Shown: one piece after another, positions 1 to 12,150 of the stretch
How positions within the stretch are numbered: the first letter of the stretch is position 1
How the letters are laid out: every line of letters starts with the position of its first letter
Assembly: GCF_008831285.2 (NCBI RefSeq)
Contig: NC_045144.1
Location: forward strand, 22,585,716 to 22,649,715
DNA from: Nymphaea colorata
Lineage: Eukaryota > Streptophyta > Magnoliopsida > Nymphaeales > Nymphaeaceae
Direction of reading: 5' to 3'
Length of the DNA: 64,000 bases
Translations under genes and position numbers: made by a program
Notes under the pieces: model-generated
The model's input: only the letters and a program-made list of their open reading frames with translations
What the model was told of the DNA's origin: nothing
Databases searched by the model: none

Positions 1-207
1 TCTAATTTGGATCTGAAAGTTGGATCTTGGATTTGAATCTTGCGTCTAAATTTGGGTTTCATGCTTGGGTAAAAAAACAGTCTTTTAGAAAAATTTGGGC
101 TAATTACAAATGCCTCTCTTTGTTACTAAGCCGGTGTTTTCTGTGCTTAGTGACAAAGATAAGCACTACAAATTTTTCAAACAAAACATGTTGGGAGAGA
201 TGTTTCA

Positions 208-375
208 TGCTTAACCCCTTACCTGAGTGGGTTGTTTGAGCTTATGTTGAAGGTTTAACCCCTTACCTACATGGGTTTGCCAATATTGAATTCAGGTTTA
301 ACCCCCCTGAAATGGGTTGCCTTGGCTTGCATTGCAGGTTTGACCCCTTACTTGCGTGGACCCTGACGACGATCA
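208..375. repeat. Minisatellite, about 43-44 bp unit, four degenerate copies
   Basis: A TTAACCCCTTACCT...TGGGTT motif recurs at 211, 255, 298 and 340, giving a 42-44 bp period. The units are diverged: the third has TTAACCCCCCTGAA and the fourth TTGACCCCTTACTTG. It lies just downstream of the minus-strand plant-mobile-domain-like ORF and is copied exactly at 23761-23928. Confidence 0.75.
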
Positions 376-410
376 CAATGGTCTCAAATAATTTCATCCC
401 CATCTAACTG

Positions 411-1300
411 CTAAATCAAACAACGGTATTGTTCTAAGTTTGTCAATGCTCCATCAGTGTTTTTGAATAGACTAGCTTGGGGTCCCGCGTGCTTGAGGAA
501 CCACAATTGCAAAGCATATGTGCATCCTTCTATGAAGTCAGTATCTCCAATAGTGAAGCGGGTGAGTCCTCGATAAAGAAAAGCCAAGGCTATCATTGCT
601 ACTGACAAGTGTTGGGTACCACTATGTCCCCATATCCAAAAATGTTGGGCAATATGAACATCTAGAAGGTCACTTCCATCAGTGAAAATGGTCACTTCTA
701 CTGTGCAAAGCATCATACAATGTTTGATTCTTCTTATGGCTTTTTGAGGAAAAGTAAAATGTTCAACATAGGTTCCAAATTCTTCATATAACTTTTTCAG
801 ATTGATGCTTTGGTCCTCGTGGTTTTCTACTAGAGGCCAAGTTTTTCATCCAGTAAAATGGGCAATAAGATCATTTGCATTAACTTTAGTGTGGTTCATG
901 AGTAATTGTTTCTCTAATGGTTCATTTGGAATACAAGTCGGGGTGGTGAGGTCTAGTATTTCGGCAAATTCATCTAATAATATTGGCATTTCTCTTTATT
1001 GAAACTAAAAGGAGGAGGTCCCTGGGTTCCATCCATTGGCAATTGCATGCACCAAATTTCCATCTATTGTTTGTATTCCTCTGACTACCACTGTCTCTAG
1101 CCCACATTCTTCAAAGTATGAAGGAAATATTCAAGAGAATGTGGGATGCCACGACCGATACCATTCGGAGCCAAAAGTTTACACTCAAGAGATATGTAGG
1201 TGGACCATTCAGGACCTTCCCCAAAGAGGATGTGATCATAAGGGAAGGTGACACCACGTTGAAAAGATACATCTTCAATGATGACTCTAAAAGACAAAGA
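411..1300 (-). pseudogene. Plant mobile domain / DUF7745-like protein remnant (transposon-associated), copy 1
   Basis: On the minus strand a single reading frame runs from about 1120 to the stop at 411-413. It is broken by TAG (1005-1007), TAA (996-998) and TGA (846-848), and a further piece upstream (1097-1297) is in another frame. Readable pieces include HAIANGWNPGTSSF, then MPILLDEFAEILDL, then LYRGLTRFTIGDTDFIEGC and YALQLWFLKH. The W-P-T-F block followed by a 'leucine-rich EFAEILGL' block and a late 'GC..LLQLW' block is the pattern I associate with the plant mobile domain (aminotransferase-like) and DUF7745 families of plant repeats; that match is from memory. These proteins often ride in retroelements. 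With at least three in-frame stops and one shift it is not functional. The family call is moderate; its being a decayed ORF is clear. Confidence 0.5.
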
Positions 1301-4300
1301 TTGAACTAGTGAAAAGATTGACTAGATTGACCAAGACAACATGAAGTAGAGGTATGAAATGAGGTTGTAAATCGTCACATAAGGTTTTATGCACATCACT
1401 ATCTACCGTGAAATAATTTTTTTTGTAGAAAATTGGGTATAGGAACCTAATTGAGACAATTTTGTGTCACGATAATCTAATGTCAAGTTATGCTTATATA
1501 CCTTAGCCAAATGGCTTAGTACGAGCATAGATTCTTTCTTAGGCAACTAAGGGTAGGGTTCAACAACTTCTTCTTGATCACTCATCGATATACCATAAAT
1601 TACCACTCATGGTACTAATGAGGGGGCTTTCCCGCCCAAAGTGTGGTCTAGTTGTAAAGCTTAGTCATGTGCTACCGCCAAAGACCAAGCCAGACAACAT
1701 GATGATCGGGACAAATAGCTATGAGAAATTTTGAAGTATGAAAGATCATGTAAAATGAGTTGTCTCTAATGAAATGTTGCCTAAGATGATGATTAAAATA
1801 AATAAAAGAGCAAACATTGTTTTCAAACAACTCTTAAATTGATGAGGGTTGTATTTAATACTAGATATAAGTGAACATGATTGATCCTCCTCAATTAGTC
1901 TTATGTGCAAGAAAGCAAACACAATCACTAAGCAGTGCAATGAAATGCCAATGGGTTCAAGGCCAAATAGGGGACATGCTTTATCATTGGTAACATATGA
2001 GATGTTCAAGTTAGTTAAAATGCATCAATTATAAGGCTATGGGTCCCATCACGGTCGCCATCTGTTCACATCCCCAAAATTTTTCGTATTTGGTTTTGGA
2101 GTGCTCCAAAAAAATGAGGTTTTGTTTTAAAATAAGAAAGAAAGGGACTTGCCCGTCTGTATGAGGATCGAATAAACATAGCCCTTAGATTAATTACTCC
2201 TAGTAAAGGCACCTGGAGCCGCCAGTTCTAGAGATTAAACATTAGATTACATGGTTGCAGCAACTCAAAATAATCGTTATGAAGAATCCAAGATGAGGCA
2301 AAACTGATGCTCCATCCCTTGGATGGAGAATTTTTTCCTTCTTTTTCTCTCTTGTCTCTAGAAAAAAAAAAAAAACAAAATTGGAATTAATCTAACAATG
2401 CTTTCGTAATTGGTCAAGGTAGAAGACTTAGTGCAAGATGATTAGCCTACCAAATCTGTAGCAATGTCGTGATCTTGGTATGAGTCTGTTGTCATCTTCA
2501 CCATTTTAGAGATTTCAAGTCAATCCATTTTTCTCTGTTGGTATATCTCTCACTTTAACCATTTGATGTCCACTATCATTTTAAATCTGATATTTACATT
2601 AATGCTGACCAGGGTATCTTTATCAAATAGATCTTTGTTTTTTGGATTTTGAATTTTAATCAATTTTGATTTGATTTTGAGCAATAAGTTTGGATTTGGA
2701 TCTCAAGAAACACGTTGTTGGATTTCAGAAATCCGATCATGGATCTCAAATTAGGGATCTTGTATGTTAGATATCAAGTATTGGATTTCAGATCTTAGAC
2801 TTTAACATGGGATCATGGATTTTTAGATGTTGAACCTTATATTATTGATTTAGATTATAGAACTAGCATCCTAGGTCTTAGATCTTAAATTTCAGATTTT
2901 AGATACTAGCTTTTGGTTCTCAAGAATTTGATTATGGATTTTGTATGTCAGATTTTGGATCTCAAATCTTAGACTATGGATTTTGAACGATGATTTCAAA
3001 TCTTGGATTTTCGATCCTAAATTTCCATAACATGATATGATCTTTATGACATCTTTATTTCAAATTTAGAACAAGAATCCCTCATATCCTGATCTCAATT
3101 CTTGGATTTAGGTTTAGATCTACCTTGTCCATGTTCTATACCTCAGTGCTGGCAGTGACTAGACTTCAGGTCTACATGACCTAGTTTTGCATGCATCATT
3201 TTAGATCTAGGATCATCGATTTGCATTGATCTCTGATGATCCAGACATGAATAAACTTCATTATAGTTTCTTATTAGTCATCAGCCTCTTTCTGAAATCT
3301 ACTTAGATTTTTAGAACATGCATGATTTCAAATTCATGGAATGTATGCTTTCATAGGTTTTGGACAACATTTAAAGTTGAAAAATAAAACATTTTAGTCT
3401 AGTCCTTGGTTTGATTACCCCTGGTAAAAGTGCTAAGAACAGTCGAACCTCATACCAACATGTTAGGTCCCATCTTAGGAACCCCGGACAAAGAATGGAG
3501 GCAAGTATAGACAATGATATCTCATTTGTTACAGATTGCGTGTAAAATTTTGTGATAAAAATTTTACATGTAAACAATGTAGAATCAGATGTATGAGAAT
3601 ATGATGGGGTAGAATGTCCAACCTTGAGGGGTCATAATTTATAGTGGTGAGAAGTGTGCTTGACCAATGAGGTGAAGAGGTGTAGAGTTGGCCCATTCAT
3701 AAAGAGGTCCGAACCTAAGCAACCAGAACAAGAGGTTTAGGGGTAGGCCAATGAGAATTTTGGAGTTTTTCTTTATTTGCTTTAGTAAATTTGTAAGAAT
3801 GACTGCTAGAAAGGTGGATTGACAAACCGTTTCGAGGAAATGTGGCCAGTCTGATGTTGTGCCATGTCTGGGGTCAAGGGTGGCTGCTTCTAGGCGTGCA
3901 CTGGGTTCTAGAAGCCATGACATAGATGCAACTGATTTGCTCGTTTAGGCAAAATACTTTTCCAAAATCTTTAATATTTTCTAAGTTTTATACTATGGGC
4001 TTTTATGAAGCCATCATTTCTTATGGTTTAATGACAATTTCACTTCTTTGGAGATCTACCAAGGCAAAACTAGAAATTTGGATAGGTACCTACTAGATTT
4101 CAGAAGTAAAACATTAATGGGGAGATCATGAAGAGATTGCTGCATTTGGAAATGTCTCAGTAATGCGACATTGATGATTATGGGCTCATTCTGAGCAGAA
4201 AGTACTTACAGACTTGATTAAAATTGTTCAAATAAAAGTTTAAAAGTACTGAGAACTTGTGGTTTTGATGGAAAGATATGGGTAAAACTAGCAATTAGGC

Positions 4301-5084
4301 CGAGAACACTCTAGTTTTCAAGAGAGGAATATGAAAGTGGCATGTAGGGATAAGCATCATTCATGAAGAAGCCCAGACAAATTGCCTGGTGATGACTGTT
4401 GTCCAACTGGACGAAGATTAAATTTAGTAAGGTCCAAGGCCTCATGGTGATCTATAGGTTAGGAAATTTGCCAAGGAAGAAAGGGAATTTTGACTGAACG
4501 CATGCAGGATTATGATAGAGGGGTACTAGGGTGACACATATGGAATAGGTGCACCAGAAGAAAAGGCCTAAATAGGTGCGAAGCCTCAAAACTTGTCTAG
4601 AGAAGAATGATCACTTTAATGCGCACAAGTAGCAATGTTGTAGTTCAAGACCTCGGCAAGGGCCATATTGAGAATTACTCAAAATGCACCACAAGCCTTA
4701 GGAGAGTCTATCTGAGGTGGTGTGATGGGATAGGCATGCTCAATGAAGAGGCTCCCACCATTGGCTAGGCTGTGAATCTTGCTTACTAAAGTCGAATAAC
4801 TCCTTAATAGCAAAAAGTATGTCATTGTACAGTATGGGTATAGACGGGCAAAATTTGTAATTATTTACTACAGTTTTGAGATGGCTGCATAAAGGGTAAG
4901 GGTGTGGCTAGGTCTAACAAGCAAAGCCTAGACTATGGTTAATGACATAAATGTAGATTCTAAGAGTGTCTAAAAGTAAGTTGAAAAACATGTGGAAACC
5001 ATTTTGGTGTCTTCACAGCTTCTCTTCATATGCACCAGGGCTGGGCATCGAGCAATGCAGGCATGGAAGTTTACGTGGCGAGCA
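1301..5084. other. Non-coding repeat-block interior (copy 1)
   Basis: No convincing coding region on either strand. The ORFs here are short and match no family I know. Two sub-features stand out. 2069-2171 is a 103-bp motif shared with 20635-20737. From about 2620 to 3110 the plus strand is a degenerate run of GGATTT/GGATCT-like words with few cytosines. The remainder is AT-rich and unassigned. Confidence 0.6.
2069..2171 (+). repeat. 103-bp dispersed repeat, member 1
   Basis: Starts at CATCCCCAAAATTTTT and ends at GAGGATCGA. A same-length relative lies at 20635-20737 with about nine mismatches by eye (roughly 91% identity), and an exact copy lies at 25625-25727 inside the large duplication. 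The unit includes TTTGGTTTTGGAGTGCTCC. It is probably a conserved internal or untranslated piece of one retroelement family; I cannot name the family. Confidence 0.7.
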
Positions 5085-5233
5085 GAGATTCACCAGGTAT
5101 AGCCTGGCCTGCCAAGTAAACGTGCTAGGTCCGGATGCCACCCGAGATTCGCCAGGTATAGCCCAGCCTGGCAAGTTAATGTGCTAGGTCCAGGTGCCAC
5201 CCGAGATTCGCCAGGTATAGCCCGGCGTGGCAA
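5085..5233. repeat. Minisatellite, 59-bp unit, about 2.5 copies
   Basis: GAGATTC(A/G)CCAGGTATAGCC begins at 5085, 5144 and 5203, an exact 59-bp period. Each full unit contains GTGCTAGGTCC(G/A)G and GCCACCC. The units are G+C-rich compared with their surroundings. It is copied at about 28656-28804. Confidence 0.85.
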
Positions 5234-6303
5234 GAAATATTTTCTTTTCTTATATATTTTTTTATTGAGAATGTTCACTTGTTTGCGATACCCATACCCC
5301 ATTTTACTAGTGTCTTGTGGATGGCTTTCCTAAGATATTTTCAATACAAGACTAAACAAAACTACATTTTGTACAAGGCACAAGCCATAAGGTGCCTAGG
5401 GAGAAGTGATAAAGAAAAACATAGAAGAATCAAAGTCCCCTACTCTTTTTTGAGAAGGGTGAAAGAATGTACTATAAAAGGCACTTCCCTTAACTTTTCC
5501 TACGTGCTCTTCTAAACTGCAACAATTTAAGAAGCCCTTATCAAGACATGTACCAGGCAATATTTTGGGCTAAGTGTTTGATAAGCATTGGGCTAAACCA
5601 ACCCAATTAGTATCGAGCAGGGTAATGTGCCCAACCATGACTCAGCCATGCCCATCGGGCCTCTGAGAATCCAGCCCCGCCTGGTGCACAACCATGTGCA
5701 CCCATGACGAAGTAGTGTGTAAAACCATATAAGCCAGGTGATTTTTAAAAAATGACAACCATAGCAGACCCTTAGGACAGCGTAGCTTAGTACATAAGAG
5801 TAGAAAAACAGTTCCAAAATACTAAATAAAACAAAACATGATGGTAGACCAAGCTCCTAATGACAATTTACATGTAGTATCTAACACCCTAGTAAATAAA
5901 TGAGAACTTTGCAGATACCATGGATACGTGATAAAAGGGACGAAAAAAATAAAGAAAAGTAGATACAATGTTCCCAACTAGGATCATGGGAATTCAATCC
6001 ATTGGCTGCAATGACACCCACATCCCAAAGTGATGCAATACTTCGTTAAGCAATATGGAAGATAGATCAATCTAATATCATATACTTTTAAGAATTTTCT
6101 AGTTTTCTACACAAATAAAGGTAGCAAACAAATAAAAAAACCAATATATATTATCAAAACAATGTATATGAATATATATGTTGAATAACTAAAATCACAG
6201 GAAATAACATATATAAAAAAATTACATTCTGAATTATTTTTGCTCTTAACAAATTAGAAACTTATAAATTAAGAATGTCATCAGTAGATTTTGGATAGCA
6301 ATC
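5234..6303. other. AT-rich unassigned DNA up to the gap
   Basis: No gene recognised. A G+C-richer patch at 5590-5710 (GGGCTAAACC..., CCATCGGGCC...) may be an old GC-rich transposon end, but no terminal repeats or target duplication were found. The last 250 bases are very AT-rich. Confidence 0.5.
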
Positions 6304-6403
6304 NNNNNNNNNNNNNNNNNNNNNNNNNNNNNNNNNNNNNNNNNNNNNNNNNNNNNNNNNNNNNNNNNNNNNNNNNNNNNNNNNNNNNNNNNNNNNNNNN
6401 NNN
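6304..6403. other. Assembly gap, exactly 100 N
   Basis: 100 Ns, a conventional scaffolding-gap length. The left flank is the end of the redundant 6.3-kb copy; the right flank enters a Copia element at its RT/RNase H end. Confidence 1.
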
Positions 6404-7004
6404 AGTCTGATTTCAAGGTTTTTGTATTGTCCATCAATATATCATTTTGGAGCAGCAAAACAGATCCTTTGTTACATCTGATCAACATTGAACTATAGGA
6501 TTTGGTATCGATCTAATTCCAATTTTAAGTTAATTGTCTTTTTTGACAGCTTCTGGGCTGGTTTTGTTGATGACAGAAAAAGCACAAGTGAATATGCTTT
6601 TATTCTTGGATGGGGGGCTTTGTAGTAGATGTCTAAATTGTAAACAACTATAACTCTATCATCTTCTGAAGCGAAGTATATTGCAGCCACGACATCTGCA
6701 TGTCAAGCTATTTTGGATTCGAAAAATTTTGAGGGACTTGCACAAAAACAAGATGAGGTGACTGAACTTTTTTGTGATAATCATGCAACAATCATCATGA
6801 CAAATAATCCGGTATCCCACAGAAGAGCTAAACACATTTGTGTCATCACTTTGTTTGTGAAGTTGTTATTGATGGAATGATAATAATGAAATATTGTTCC
6901 ACAAATGATCAAGTTCCAGACAGATTTACGAAAGCACTCAACCATTCAAAGTTCGTAAAATTCAGGTAATCTCTTGGAGTATCAAGTTTTGCATCAAATA
7001 AGAG
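6404..7004 (+). pseudogene. Ty1/Copia retrotransposon: RNase H / 3' end of pol, decayed
   Basis: From about 6541 the plus strand reads, with stops and shifts, as the Copia RNase H region. Visible blocks are FVDDRKSTSEYAFILG, then SSEAKYIAATTSACQAI, then FCDNHATIIMTNNPV and RRAKHICV, then a YCSTNDQVPD-like stretch and LGVSSFAS. These match the usual order GSVDDRKSTSGY, SSAEAEYIAA, CDNKSAIAMAKNP, RTKHIE in Tork/SIRE-like Copia pol. In-frame stops (for example after the LLMEE-like piece near 6876) make it dead. The 5' part of the element is lost in or beyond the gap. Confidence 0.85.
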
Positions 7005-7462
7005 TGTTAAAATATGATGCAAACAATTTTAGTAAATATGTGGATAATTGTAGTTTTTGTTTTAATGTCATAGTGTTATGGCATAGTGAATTAAGAGTTT
7101 AATGTCAATAGTTATGACATAATAAATTGTGGTAATGGGGAGGTTTTTTATTTTTTAATATCTTTTAATATCATGTTTGTAATGACCATTAGTGTGGAGG
7201 TTTATGAGTTATAAGTTGAGTGTCTGAGGTAGCCTACAAATAGGTGCATTGGTTTGTGCCATTTGTATCAAGTGTAAAGTGTGCCGAGGTAGCCTTATGG
7301 GAGTCGTGGTTGTATGAGTGCTCTCTTTTGTTCCTTTATTGTTTATTACCAACAAAAGAAGCATGAGTCGACTGTATGAATAATGAGAAGGCATAAATCC
7401 ATCACCTAAATTATATTTCACACTATGATTATCAAGTTTTATCTACTTGGTTGGCTCCGACA
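7005..7462 (+). mobile_element. Probable Copia 3' LTR
   Basis: Begins TGTTAAAATATGATGC immediately after the RNase H end and a purine-rich AAATAAGAG tract, as expected for a 3' LTR. The right edge is placed at a CCGACA around 7462 and is uncertain because no partner LTR is present in the window. Confidence 0.5.
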
Positions 7463-8567
7463 ATTCATACTTGAAATCCTAGATACAGAAAAACAAAGGG
7501 AAGCAAATCTGTAGCCAAGTACCTGGACACCATCCCAATCAAATAGAAGCAGCCATGAAGATCAACACAAGATGGAGAATTAAGTTAAGTGGAAAATGGG
7601 ATAAAAATTGGGGCATAACATAACTAAGAAGGAGACCTGTGTTTGCACTCCCCAGCAGTTTTTTGCTTGAATGAGAAAACATGTAACCTATATACTTCAC
7701 GTGCACACATCCTTTACCAGCTGACCTTTCTTGTAGGTTGGCAACGCCTGCAGCATGTTGATCATCAATAAGCAGTAGACAAATTCATACATTCTTGACA
7801 ATTTTTACTCTTTTCCTTTTAGTCATCTGATGCATGGTGTTACCGCTAGTACCACCAACACATATTTGGTGTTATTTATTGACCCTAGATTTCTTACAAG
7901 TTTGAAAGACTTCCTAGTTTTCTTTAATTGTTCTTTGATCCAAGAAGCATACGCTTACAAAGTAACTATGGAAGCAAAGATAACAGACATGAGAGATCAC
8001 AAGTGTTTATAGCAATGACATGGGAGATCACAAATAAATAAATAAAAATAACATGAAAATTAATAGAAATTAATATAATGTAAAGAAAAAATGACCTTAT
8101 ATTTATAGCAATATCACAAGTATACGTTCAAACATCTAAAATGCACAGCGAGAAAACAAAGATAAAATAATGTGAAAAATGAGATAATCTATTCTGTACC
8201 CTTGATTCAGGAAAAAACTAAAACAGAAAAAAAAAAAGATCGTCATTAGTAATTAGTTGCATTTTATATTACACTGCTGGTATTAAATCATACAAACATA
8301 TTGGTAGGCCAAGCCTATACAAGAGTAGAGAAACGGGGTATGGGCTCGCACTCAGCTTCAAAAATAACAGACATGAGAGATCTTATAGAGAACCAGACAT
8401 GAAGAACCTAAAGCAAAGCATGGTATTTTGCTATTTGACAACTTGCGAAATGATTTACTGATCTATGACTTTCGATTGATGTGTTTGCAGCGACATACTT
8501 CAGTTGTGTTCATAGGTTACAGGCCTGAGTTTCCTGAAGTTGGTGACAGGTTCTCAGAGGAAGGGTA
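7463..8567. other. Unassigned intergenic DNA
   Basis: AT-rich, with no recognisable coding or element structure. Near 7975-8020 and 8365-8385 a short phrase about AACAGACATGAGAGATC recurs, a minor direct repeat. Confidence 0.5.
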
Positions 8568-9060
8568 CTACACAATTATTTGGTCCAAGCCTGGATCGTC
8601 TTGAATAACAAGATTATGGCATTCTAGATCTGGTAGTGAGGCATCATGGTCAAGATACTGAGTTAATTGCCGCATGTTTGGCCTTGATTGAGGTGCAGCC
8701 TGTGAACAGAGAATGCCAAGCTTCAGCACAAGCTCTGCTTCCTCCACCACATAGCTATTCCCAAGCCTTTTGTCCATGGCGTCCAGTATACGTCCATCCT
8801 TCCACAAAGAGTGGACTAACTCCACTATAACCATCTCTTCACAATGTCTCTCCGGCTCAATAGGCCTCCTTCTATAGGCCACCTCTAGGAGCAAAGCACC
8901 ATAAGAGTATACATTGGCACTCGTGCTGGACTCCAGGTGCGGGAGAACTCCGGCGCCATGTACCCAAAACTCCCAACGATTTGGGTTGTCTTGGGGTTGG
9001 CCCCATGCTCATAGAGTCTGGAAAGGCCAAAATCACCCAACCTGCCATTTAGATCACATA
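8568..9060 (-). pseudogene. L-type lectin receptor kinase fragment: C-terminal kinase lobe
   Basis: Minus strand. The upstream frame reads [18 protein letters not shown], then the activation segment GSFGYMAPE. It then shifts frame near 8920-8940 (the in-frame continuation is [17 protein letters not shown]) and runs through RRRPIEPE, VVEEAELVLKLGILCSQ and RPNMRQLTQYLD to a stop at 8568-8570. DFG and APE are present; the region before DFG (lectin domain, membrane segment, glycine loop, HRD) is absent. It is a 5'-truncated and frameshifted piece of the same subfamily as the pseudogene at 36906-38958, with which it shares the NGRL-DFGL-LYEHG block and the C-terminal VVEE.ELVLKLG.LCSQ block. Confidence 0.88.
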
Positions 9061-9478
9061 AATATTGAACTTGAAAATAAATAGAAAGAAGCAAACATGG
9101 ATGAAGAACAAGCTAGAATCACCCCTACCTTGTGGTTGGCTTTGGTGTTTGGAACTTCTCTTTTCTAGTTCTCTAAATCAAGCATCCTAAGTACAAATCA
9201 AAGCTTAGATTCGAGTTTAGCAAAGTTAGAAGAAGAAGGTCTTCTTCCTTAAAAAGGGGTACAAAGATGATTTCCTTGTACTAGAAATCCTAAGCAAGAG
9301 TCCAATGAAGTACACTAAATTAGCAAGACTAGGAGCAATCAAATGGGAAAATGAGAGAGAGAGAGGTTGGATGATGGCAGCTCCTCTCTCATTGGCTCCT
9401 TCTTCTTCTTCCTCCTCTTGGCTGCGACGAAGGGGGAAGGGAAGGAGAGAGCACTAGTATTATAAAAGAAAATCACCT

Positions 9479-9509
<31 letters not shown>

Positions 9510-10754
9510 GACCTCAAGTGGGTTAAAAGGATTTTCTTCTTCTTTTTCATTTTGACTTTGATTTGCCTACAACGGAGGAGCAAGGATGGGTTACACCCCC
9601 TCTTTTCTTTTTTTTTTTGCTTTTTTCAAAAGTTTTTGAAAAGAAAATCCCCCTCCTTGGGAGACATTCTTTTGGTGTGACATCTTTGGGCTGGTCCACC
9701 CTTGTGAGGTGGCATGGACCAACCAATGGTTGGTCGCCTAGGTGGAAAGATTGTCATCACTACTTGGGTGATTGTGGCTGCCACATCTCCCATGTTAATT
9801 CCCAAGAAATTTTAGTACTTTTTTTATTTCGATAATGGTCTCACCTAGTCCACATGCATGAGCTAGGTAGGTTTGGTTTAGGTCAAGTCTAACATGACTT
9901 TCACCAAACAAAATTGTGATTTTAATTTAAAACTTTGGGTTTAAACATAGTTTCAAATTATAATTAAAACTTTGACGAGAAAAGCTTTCACTTTGACTTT
10001 GAACACACTCTCTCTTGGGTGTGTTCCAGTTTGACTTGGGTCTGCTAGGCTTTGACCTAGAGACGTATATTTAAATTGCATTGAATTGTAGACTTCCCTT
10101 ATCTACAAATTCAACAATTCAATTCATTTTTAAATTGATTATGTCAAATTGAATTATAAAAGACATCTTTATCCAAATTTGAGTGAAAATGGGTTTACCT
10201 TGGTCAAAACCCTAATTGAGATTGTATGATTGTATAGAATCGTATGACTTACAAGTTCAAACACGTAATTGATTTGCTTAAAACCGTAAATTAGGACTTT
10301 ATCATTTGAGCTTGATTCATAGAGACAATTTTGTCATAAAATTGAATTGATTGGATGGTTTGATCATGGTCAATGTCCAATTCACGCTTTGACTTCAACT
10401 AAATCCAATGCAGTTTGATGATTTTGACACTTGACAACATTCAATTATGTTTTTTGCTAATTCCAATTTGGATTGTGTTTTGACTAAGCTTAGTCAAAGG
10501 TATGTAGGGTTTAGTAAAAGAGTATTTGGTCCATGACTAGATTGATTGACAGGTTCAATAGGTTCAAGTTTGATTTAGCCTCCTAGGATTGGCCTCACCA
10601 TTGGGTGAGACTCAGCCGTGCAGGCTATGTGGGGCCCACACATGGGTCGCAGATGACATTTTTTATATCTTGTTGGATACTATTTTGGATTTGTGATTCA
10701 TATTTGAATTCATAGTATGATTTGGATTCAAAATGACAATTGCAAATGGATTTG
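9061..10754. other. Unassigned DNA with a 29-base poly-C run
   Basis: Directly upstream of the kinase fragment. 9479-9507 is an uninterrupted run of 29 C, preceded by a TATAAAAG at about 9461. From 9840 to 10750 the sequence is rich in TTGA/TTTGACTT words with no coding signal. It could be part of an LTR retroelement, but no paired ends were found. Confidence 0.4.
9479..9507. repeat. Poly-C homopolymer (29 bases)
   Basis: 29 consecutive cytosines followed by GGG. Homopolymers of this length are unusual and error-prone, so the true length is uncertain. Confidence 0.95.
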
Positions 10755-10966
10755 GGTTGCAAACCTAATTTAGAGCCAATATTGTGCACTGGAATGAGAT
10801 TTGGACTCGTAGTTTGCATTAGGATTTGTGCTATGAGTTAAATTCAAGATTCAAACCTAATTGAGTTTGGGTTGAAAATTCAATTTGAAATTAAGCATTT
10901 TCACAATCATTTGTGTTCTTCATATGTTTTTGGAATTGCCTCCTGAAGTTGAACAAAAAATTTCAG

Positions 10967-11050
10967 GTGTTAACACTGTCCTACGTCAATGGTACAAATT
11001 TCTCTATTGATGGTGTACTATTAGATTTCCCTGTTATAGCATTTTCTTAA
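10967..11050 (+). pseudogene. GDPDL exon fragment (end of first GDPD-like domain)
   Basis: After an AATTTCAG splice acceptor the frame reads VLTLSYVNGTNFSIDGVLLD then FPVIAFS and a stop at 11048-11050. This matches the '[22 protein letters not shown]' segment I know from plant glycerophosphodiester phosphodiesterase-like (GDPDL/SHV3) proteins, where this short exon precedes the second GDPD domain. The splice donor seen in the partner copy (48186-48273) is lost here, so the exon runs into a stop. Confidence 0.7.
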
Positions 11051-12150
11051 CTCGTTTTCACAGTATTTGCAAAAACTGTTTTTGGAAGTTTTGGTAAAAT
11101 CAAAAACCTCAATTTAAGGTTGGGAATTGCCTTCAGTTGTGCAAATTATTCAATGTTGTAAGATAAATACTGCAATATATGTGTTTTACGTAACTTCTTT
11201 ACTTATCGTAATTTTCCACCTGGTTATGATGATGATAGTGTTTCTTTATTTTATGAATAAGAGACCATTTTTGTCGATTATTTTCCAGATAACACGACAT
11301 GGGTCTGTGTGATTTTATCATCTTCTATAAAAATTTGTGAAGAGCCCAGCGTGAATAGTTTGTGGGATAGAAGAGTCGTAAACTTTTGCGGACATAGTTG
11401 CTTTACCTACAAGGCTACAAAATGATACCTACACTTGTTCAATCTACCATTCATAATATCATTATGCTTTAAAGTAAAACATGTTTAAGATCAAACTGTC
11501 AATGAAAAGGAACCTTCACTTCTATTTCATGAAACTTTTGGTGCAAGTTGATCTATTGGCTTCCAGTGAATCTAAAGCTCATCTAAGGAAGAAATGTCTT
11601 AATCAATAAACAAAAATATTATTCTTTGAGGTGCTAGGACATGCTTAGGACAAAAAGTTCTCAAGTGCCACTCACCTTGTGTATATATTATGTACATGTG
11701 TTTGTGCTTACCTTTTGGTACACATGCCATGGAAAGTCTCAACTCATACTTGTGATGTCGTCTTAGCAAATAGGCATAGTTCTTCTTGGTGTACAATATG
11801 TAGTTCCCTTCATAAGCAGTTTCTTATGGTTTTAGATTATTGGTTGAAAGCCTGTTAAGCTCTCCAGCTTCTTCCAGTTTACTAGATTCAGTAGATGGGA
11901 GCATAATAAATTTTGCCAAAAGGGCTTAATTATGTAAGTTGTATGAACTTATGAATATAATCTAATACCAGCAGATAATATTTTTTTTGTCATTTTATTA
12001 TACGCCATGTTGTCTTTGCTGAGTTGTCATCTCATTACATGCCTAACATTTCAAACTTGGTGCTTCAGTTTTCTTCAGTGAGGTCTCAAACCATACCTCA
12101 GTCCTAGGTGTGCATCAATTTATTATGATAAGACACAAATACACTTTTAA
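11051..12150 (+). other. Former intron of the GDPDL fragment
   Basis: Lies between the two GDPDL exons and is conserved, in reverse orientation, between the exons of arm B. It is AT-rich, without coding signal, and contains a polypyrimidine-rich 3' part. The approximately 1.1-kb length fits a plant intron. Confidence 0.5.

Larger units (their letters stand above)
1..6301. repeat. 6.3-kb direct duplication, copy 1 (second copy at 23554-29874)
   Basis: This segment reappears in the same orientation at 23554-29874. Reading both copies side by side I find about 20 single-base differences (for example near 1173, 1265, 1963, 2805, 3630, 3787, 4452, 4575, 4651, 5057, 5240 and 5479). In each case the base is missing from this copy, often within a homopolymer. 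These indels account for the whole 20-base length difference, and I saw no substitutions. The copy runs directly into a 100-N gap. It also begins at the window edge, so it may extend further left. The pattern fits an unpolished redundant contig better than a genuine ancient duplication. Confidence 0.95.

Noticed and set aside
5593-5817. 74-codon minus ORF present in both duplicate copies
   Set aside because: Conservation reflects the recent or false duplication, not selection; no family features.
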